Source: Spirochaetaceae bacterium
GTDB lineage: Bacteria > Spirochaetota > Spirochaetia > SZUA-6 > Fen-1364
DNA length: 9,986 nucleotides
Reading direction: 5' to 3'
NCBI GenBank assembly: GCA_003141795.1
Contig: PLNO01000213.1
Span: 926 to 10,911, forward strand
Positions 6,905 through 9,986 of this stretch are shown one piece after another; position 1 is the stretch's first letter, and the number at the start of each line of letters is the position of its first letter. A program made the translations under genes and the position numbers. The notes under the pieces are model-generated. The model saw only the letters and a program-made list of their open reading frames with translations, was not told where the DNA came from and did not search any database.

Positions 6905-8150
6905 TCGCTTCGGCGCCCTGCCCCTCGATCAGTGCGGGGTGTCCGTCGGCCAGGATGGACATGCGTGCGGCCTCCACCACGAGCTCGTTGATGCTGCTGT
7001 TCGCCGGGGTAGCAATGATGCCCGCTTCGTCGATGGCGTGCACAGCGCTCCGGCGGGCCTCCAAAGCACTGTCCTCGGCCAGACCTTCACCTGCACTCTC
7101 CACCCGCCGGACACATTCCACGATTGCCTCGATGGAATCGTAGCCGTAGCCGACAGGACGAAAACCTTCACCTTCCCATGGCACGAGCCGGAAGAAGTCC
7201 GGGTTCACGTAGTTGTAACGCGACCCGCCGGGGCCGATACCCTCGAGGTACGCGTAGCTCACCCCGCGGTACTGGTCGTCATGGCGGATCATCCCCGTCC
7301 GTTCCTTTCCTTCGCAGTAGAGGAGCAGGCCCTGGTCATTGCTTCCCGCCGCGTCGTCGGGATAACCAAGGCCATTGGTCACGGAGAGGAGCGCGCCATT
7401 CTCCCACCGCACCCTGCCGACGGACCAGAGGAACCCCTCATTGCCGTTCGGAAAGCGTCCACGCACGCCGGCCACGGATACCTCGACCGGCTTCAAACCC
7501 GTTATGAAATGCACCAGGTCGACATAATGGCAGCCGATGTACGTGAAGGGATCGGTCATATCCGTCAGGAACCAATTCTGGAAATTCGAATGCCGGTAAT
7601 AGCAGGGCTCGATGAGCCTCGCCTCCCCCAGCGCGAGCTCACCGAAGCGCCCCAGTCGGTAGTCGCGGCGCGCAACGAGAGAACGTCGATCGAACCTCTT
7701 GTGATACTCCACGCCCACGAAGAGGCCGCGCGACCGCGCCTCCGTCTCGATCTCCCGCGCCTGGGCGTACGTGAGCACGAGGGGCTTCACGCAGAGCACG
7801 TGCTGATTCCCCCTGAGCGCCTGCATGACCACGGAGTAGTGCAGATGATCAGGCACTGCGACCACCACGAGCTGTCGGGGAGGCATGCGGCCTATCAGCT
7901 CGATGAAAAGATCGGGATAGTGATCTTCCGGCGGCACGGAGAGGGCGGGCTGCGCCATGAAAGTGCTCCGCGGGAAGGCGCTCCTGATCTCCGCGTTTTC
8001 CGCAAGCGCGCGCAGAGGACCCGAGCTCAGGGCGCAGACGGTGATCTCTCCCACGATTTTCCTTCGTTGCAGCTGATAGAGCGCGGGAAGGATGAGGTCG
8101 GTCGTGATCATCCCTCCGCCGACGAGGAGGGTCTGGAGGCACGTGCTCAT
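6888..8150 (-). CDS. Gfo/Idh/MocA family NAD(P)-dependent oxidoreductase
   Basis: A 420-aa predicted soluble dehydrogenase of the family that oxidises or reduces hydroxyl groups of sugars, inositols and amino sugars. The N-terminal Rossmann fold starts with LLVGGGMITTDLILPAL (8-24), and the strand VVVAVPDHLHYSVVMQAL (95-112) is typical. The family EKP motif reads CVKPL (120-124), keeping the catalytic lysine K122 but with valine for glutamate. The C-terminal half has YIGCHYVDLVHFITG (204-218), with the expected catalytic-type H208 and D211. It is longer than many members (about 340-390 aa), with Gly/Tyr-rich segments at 260-335. The frame is open upstream to 8759, but that extension is low-complexity shadow of the aminotransferase gene. 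The ATG at 8150 has AGGAG 6 nt upstream and forms an ATGA overlap with the preceding stop. Cofactor and substrate cannot be read from the sequence. Confidence 0.88.
   Translation of the reverse strand: MSTCLQTLLVGGGMITTDLILPALYQLQRRKIVGEITVCALSSGPLRALAENAEIRSAFPRSTFMAQPALSVPPEDHYPDLFIELIGRMPPRQLVVVAVPDHLHYSVVMQALRGNQHVLCVKPLVLTYAQAREIETEARSRGLFVGVEYHKRFDRRSLVARRDYRLGRFGELALGEARLIEPCYYRHSNFQNWFLTDMTDPFTYIGCHYVDLVHFITGLKPVEVSVAGVRGRFPNGNEGFLWSVGRVRWENGALLSVTNGLGYPDDAAGSNDQGLLLYCEGKERTGMIRHDDQYRGVSYAYLEGIGPGGSRYNYVNPDFFRLVPWEGEGFRPVGYGYDSIEAIVECVRRVESAGEGLAEDSALEARRSAVHAIDEAGIIATPANSSINELVVEAARMSILADGHPALIEGQGAEANVRLR
8147..8150 (-). promoter_or_regulatory. ATGA overlap joining aminotransferase and oxidoreductase genes
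   Basis: On the minus strand the oxidoreductase ATG (8150-8148) and aminotransferase TGA (8149-8147) share bases, indicating translational coupling of the two enzymes. Confidence 0.75.
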
Positions 8151-9532
8151 GTTCTTCTCCTGAGCGCCTCGTCCATCGATTCCCCGAGAACGTGGATCCC
8201 CTCCTCCAGGGCGTCTCGCGAAATGCCCAGTGAAGGGGCGATCTTGATGCACTCTCCGGCCACCCCGACGGGCGCGAACATCAGCAGCCCCTTGCGAAAG
8301 CACGCCTCGTTGACGGCAAGCGCCGCGGCCGCGTCGGGTTCCCGCGTTCCCGGCTTCACCATCTGTATGCCCGCGACAAGGCCCTTGCTGTGCACACAGC
8401 CCGCGGCTTGAGCGTGCCGCTTCTGCAGTGCGTCGAGGCCCGCACGGAGCACTGGATCCAGGGCCTGCACGTTCTCCAGGAACCCACCATTCTTCAGCAC
8501 CGCGATGTTCGCCACTGCCGCTGCAACGGGGAGCGGTGAGCCGGAATGGGTCGACGTCATGGAGCCGGGGGGATAGAGCTCCATGACATCCGTGCGGCCG
8601 ATCACAGCGGAAAGCGGCAGGGAGCTCGAGATTCCCTTTCCGCACGCGATCAGGTCGGGCTGGATGCCGTAGTTTTGAAAAGCAAACCACTTTCCCGTTC
8701 GACCGAAGCCGGACTGCACCTCGTCCATGATGAGGAGGATCTCGTTCTCCCTGCACCACGTCGCGAGCTTCTTCATGTATTCGAGCGGAAAGAAATCCGG
8801 GCCCACTCCCTGGAAGCTCTCGGACATCACGCCGCAGACCTGCCGCGCCTGTATGCCCTTCGCATCGAGAGTTTCCAGAAAAAGCTCGAAACGGATGTCG
8901 GGGTTTTTGAAACCGTCGGGAAACGGCACCTGCACGAAGCTGTCGTCAAGCGTGCCCATCCACGCCTTCTGCGCCAGACTGCCCCCCGCCAGCTGAGCGC
9001 CCATCGTCCTGCCATGGAAGGCGTTCTGGAACGTGATGAAGTACCGACAGTCCCGGCCGCGTCTCCGCAGCCCCCAGGTTTTCGAGAGCTTGATGCAGTT
9101 CTCCGTTGCCTCCGATCCTGTCGACAAGAGAAACACCTTGTAGTCTGCAGAGGGCGCCACTCCGACAAGGGCCTCGGCAAGCTCTGCGCGCTTCTCGTGG
9201 GCAAAGACATACGTGCTGAGGAGCGGCCTATCGATCATCTCCCGCAGGGCTTCGACGACGGCAGGGTGGGAGCTCCCGATGTTCGAGATGAGCACGCCTG
9301 ACGACCAGTCCAGCCACATGTTGCCCCATCGGTCGTGCACGTGCCATCCCTCCGTCCTGTCGATGATTACGGGAGGCTGCCCCTGCATGGAGGAAGGCTC
9401 GAAACGTTCCAGACGCTCGAAGATGGGGACTGACTCAGGCACGGGGAGCTTCGTGACGATCCGGCGGTGGGGCGTGTCTACAAGGGGAACGTCACGGGGT
9501 ACGAGTGAGTATTTCCGTTCATAGCCAGGCAT
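8147..9532 (-). CDS. Class III PLP-dependent aminotransferase
   Basis: A 461-aa fold-type I aminotransferase of the class III group (4-aminobutyrate, acetylornithine and related transaminases). Features seen in order: substrate-entry region WLDWSSGVLISNIGSSHP (73-90); cofactor phosphate loop STGSEATENCIKLSK (137-151); AFHGRT (171-176); E238 in SESFQGVGPDFFP where relatives have EPVQGEGG; the PLP-pyridine aspartate D270 in LLIMDEVQSGFGRTGK; the Schiff-base lysine K299 in CGKGISSSLPLSAVIGR; and THSGSPLPVAAAV (328-340). K430 in CIKIAPSL occupies the position of the usual carboxylate-binding arginine. All catalytic residues are present, so it should be active. The amino donor is unknown: the ESFQGVGP variation and K430 argue against simply naming it GabT or ArgD. 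Start at 9532 is backed by a GGGAGGA site. It overlaps the following oxidoreductase gene by 4 nt. Confidence 0.9.
   Translation of the reverse strand: MPGYERKYSLVPRDVPLVDTPHRRIVTKLPVPESVPIFERLERFEPSSMQGQPPVIIDRTEGWHVHDRWGNMWLDWSSGVLISNIGSSHPAVVEALREMIDRPLLSTYVFAHEKRAELAEALVGVAPSADYKVFLLSTGSEATENCIKLSKTWGLRRRGRDCRYFITFQNAFHGRTMGAQLAGGSLAQKAWMGTLDDSFVQVPFPDGFKNPDIRFELFLETLDAKGIQARQVCGVMSESFQGVGPDFFPLEYMKKLATWCRENEILLIMDEVQSGFGRTGKWFAFQNYGIQPDLIACGKGISSSLPLSAVIGRTDVMELYPPGSMTSTHSGSPLPVAAAVANIAVLKNGGFLENVQALDPVLRAGLDALQKRHAQAAGCVHSKGLVAGIQMVKPGTREPDAAAALAVNEACFRKGLLMFAPVGVAGECIKIAPSLGISRDALEEGIHVLGESMDEALRRRT
8157..8161 (-). promoter_or_regulatory. Ribosome binding site of the Gfo/Idh/MocA gene
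   Basis: AGGAG on the minus strand ends 6 nt before the ATG at 8150. It settles the start against the much longer open frame reaching 8759. Confidence 0.75.
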
Positions 9533-9536
9533 GCCG

Positions 9537-9543
9537 TCCTCCC
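9537..9543 (-). promoter_or_regulatory. Ribosome binding site of the aminotransferase gene
   Basis: GGGAGGA on the minus strand ends 4 nt before the ATG at 9532, within the 18-nt gap after the lyase stop codon. The gap is too short for a separate promoter, so the gene is probably co-transcribed with the lyase gene. Confidence 0.75.
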
Positions 9544-9550
9544 GGGATAA

Positions 9551-9986
9551 TTATTCGTGCGGCTCGAGCATTGAGCGGGGGTCGAGGATCCTTTCGGCGT
9601 CCGCAGCGCTCAGGATCCCTTCCGCAACGACGATCTCCCGTATCGTGCGGTTCTCCTCGAGCGCTTTCTTGGCGAGCATTGCCGCCTTGTCGTAACCGAT
9701 CGAGAGGGCAAGCGGCGTGACGAGCGCGAGGCTCCGCTCGATCCACTCACGGCTGCGCGCGACGTCGGCGACGATGCCGTCCACGCAGCGTTCCGCCAGG
9801 GCTGCGCACGTCTTTTCCAGAAGGGAGAGCGACGTGAGCGTCTCCCAGGCGATCAACGGCAGCATCATGTTGAGCTCAAGCGGCCCGTTCTGCCCGCCGA
9901 TCGTCACCGAAAGGCTGGAGCCCATGACACGCGCGCAGGCCTGGATCGTCATTTCGAGGATCACGGGATTGACCTTGCCCGGCATG
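9551..9986 (-). CDS. Aspartase/fumarase superfamily lyase, C-terminal part (aspartate ammonia-lyase-like)
   Basis: Only the last 145 residues are inside the window, and the frame runs off the right edge. The first residues, MPGKVNPV, are the end of the superfamily signature GSSxMPxKxNP, so the ATG at 9985 is internal and not the start. Members cleave C-N or C-O bonds to release fumarate. Aspartase spellings outnumber fumarase ones: NPVILE (aspartase NPVIPE), ELNMMLPLIA, CVDGI (fumarases usually CAVGI) and TIREIVVAEGILS with ILDP. LVTPLALSIGYDKAAMLAKKAL is shared by both. It ends in TAA 18 nt before the aminotransferase gene. If it is an aspartase it would release ammonia from aspartate, which fits beside a transaminase. 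The missing N-terminal two thirds would decide this. Confidence 0.82.
   Translation of the reverse strand, partial: MPGKVNPVILEMTIQACARVMGSSLSVTIGGQNGPLELNMMLPLIAWETLTSLSLLEKTCAALAERCVDGIVADVARSREWIERSLALVTPLALSIGYDKAAMLAKKALEENRTIREIVVAEGILSAADAERILDPRSMLEPHE

Noticed and set aside
6618..8411. A 597-codon open frame on the plus strand opposite the nagA-like, oxidoreductase and aminotransferase genes
   Set aside because: It crosses three real genes with clear family motifs on the other strand, shows no recognisable domain, and has His/Arg/Pro-rich composition typical of antisense frames in GC-rich DNA.
8151..8759. Upstream extension of the Gfo/Idh/MocA reading frame by 203 residues
   Set aside because: The extension overlaps the aminotransferase gene and has no family similarity. 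The ATG at 8150 has a good ribosome binding site, an ATGA overlap and the Rossmann fold right after it.
1..9986. Defence system, CRISPR, prophage, insertion sequence, tRNA or rRNA
   Set aside because: No direct-repeat array, transposase, terminal inverted repeats or RNA gene signature was seen. All large frames are explained by respiratory and metabolic genes.

Overview
The window is GC-rich and densely coded, with two converging gene blocks. It looks like chromosomal DNA of a bacterium that respires through a NuoA-N type complex I. The separate NuoL, NuoM and NuoN antiporter-like subunits with bacterial motif spelling, the ATGA start/stop overlaps and the Shine-Dalgarno sites all point to Bacteria. 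I cannot name a phylum. The nagA-like, Gfo/Idh and aminotransferase proteins resemble, from memory only, relatives in Planctomycetes-like and other deeply branching lineages.

Plus strand, 1-5543: the 3' end of the complex I operon in the order nuoJ (3' part only), nuoK, nuoL, nuoM, nuoN. These are membrane-arm subunits. Gene joints are 0-1 nt or overlap by 4 nt, so the genes are co-transcribed and probably translationally coupled. All proton-channel glutamates and lysines I looked for are present, so the membrane arm looks functional.

Centre, 5544-5761: a 218-bp gap between converging 3' ends. It holds a perfect 13-bp GC-rich hairpin just after nuoN, with no T-tract, and a perfect 10+2+10 bp AT-rich palindrome resembling a dimeric-repressor operator. 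No convincing gene lies here.

Minus strand, 9986-5762 (transcribed right to left): an aspartase/fumarase-superfamily lyase (C-terminal part only), a class III PLP aminotransferase, a Gfo/Idh/MocA oxidoreductase and a NagA-like amidohydrolase. The last three are fused by overlaps of 4 and 17 nt and are almost certainly made together. One reading is a catabolic route for an N-acetylated amino sugar or aminocyclitol. NagA-like deacetylation, NAD(P)-dependent oxidation of a hydroxyl, transamination, and ammonia release by the lyase would fit together. The substrate and order of steps are inference. This operon is the least explained part of the window. No mobile element, CRISPR array, tRNA or rRNA was seen.
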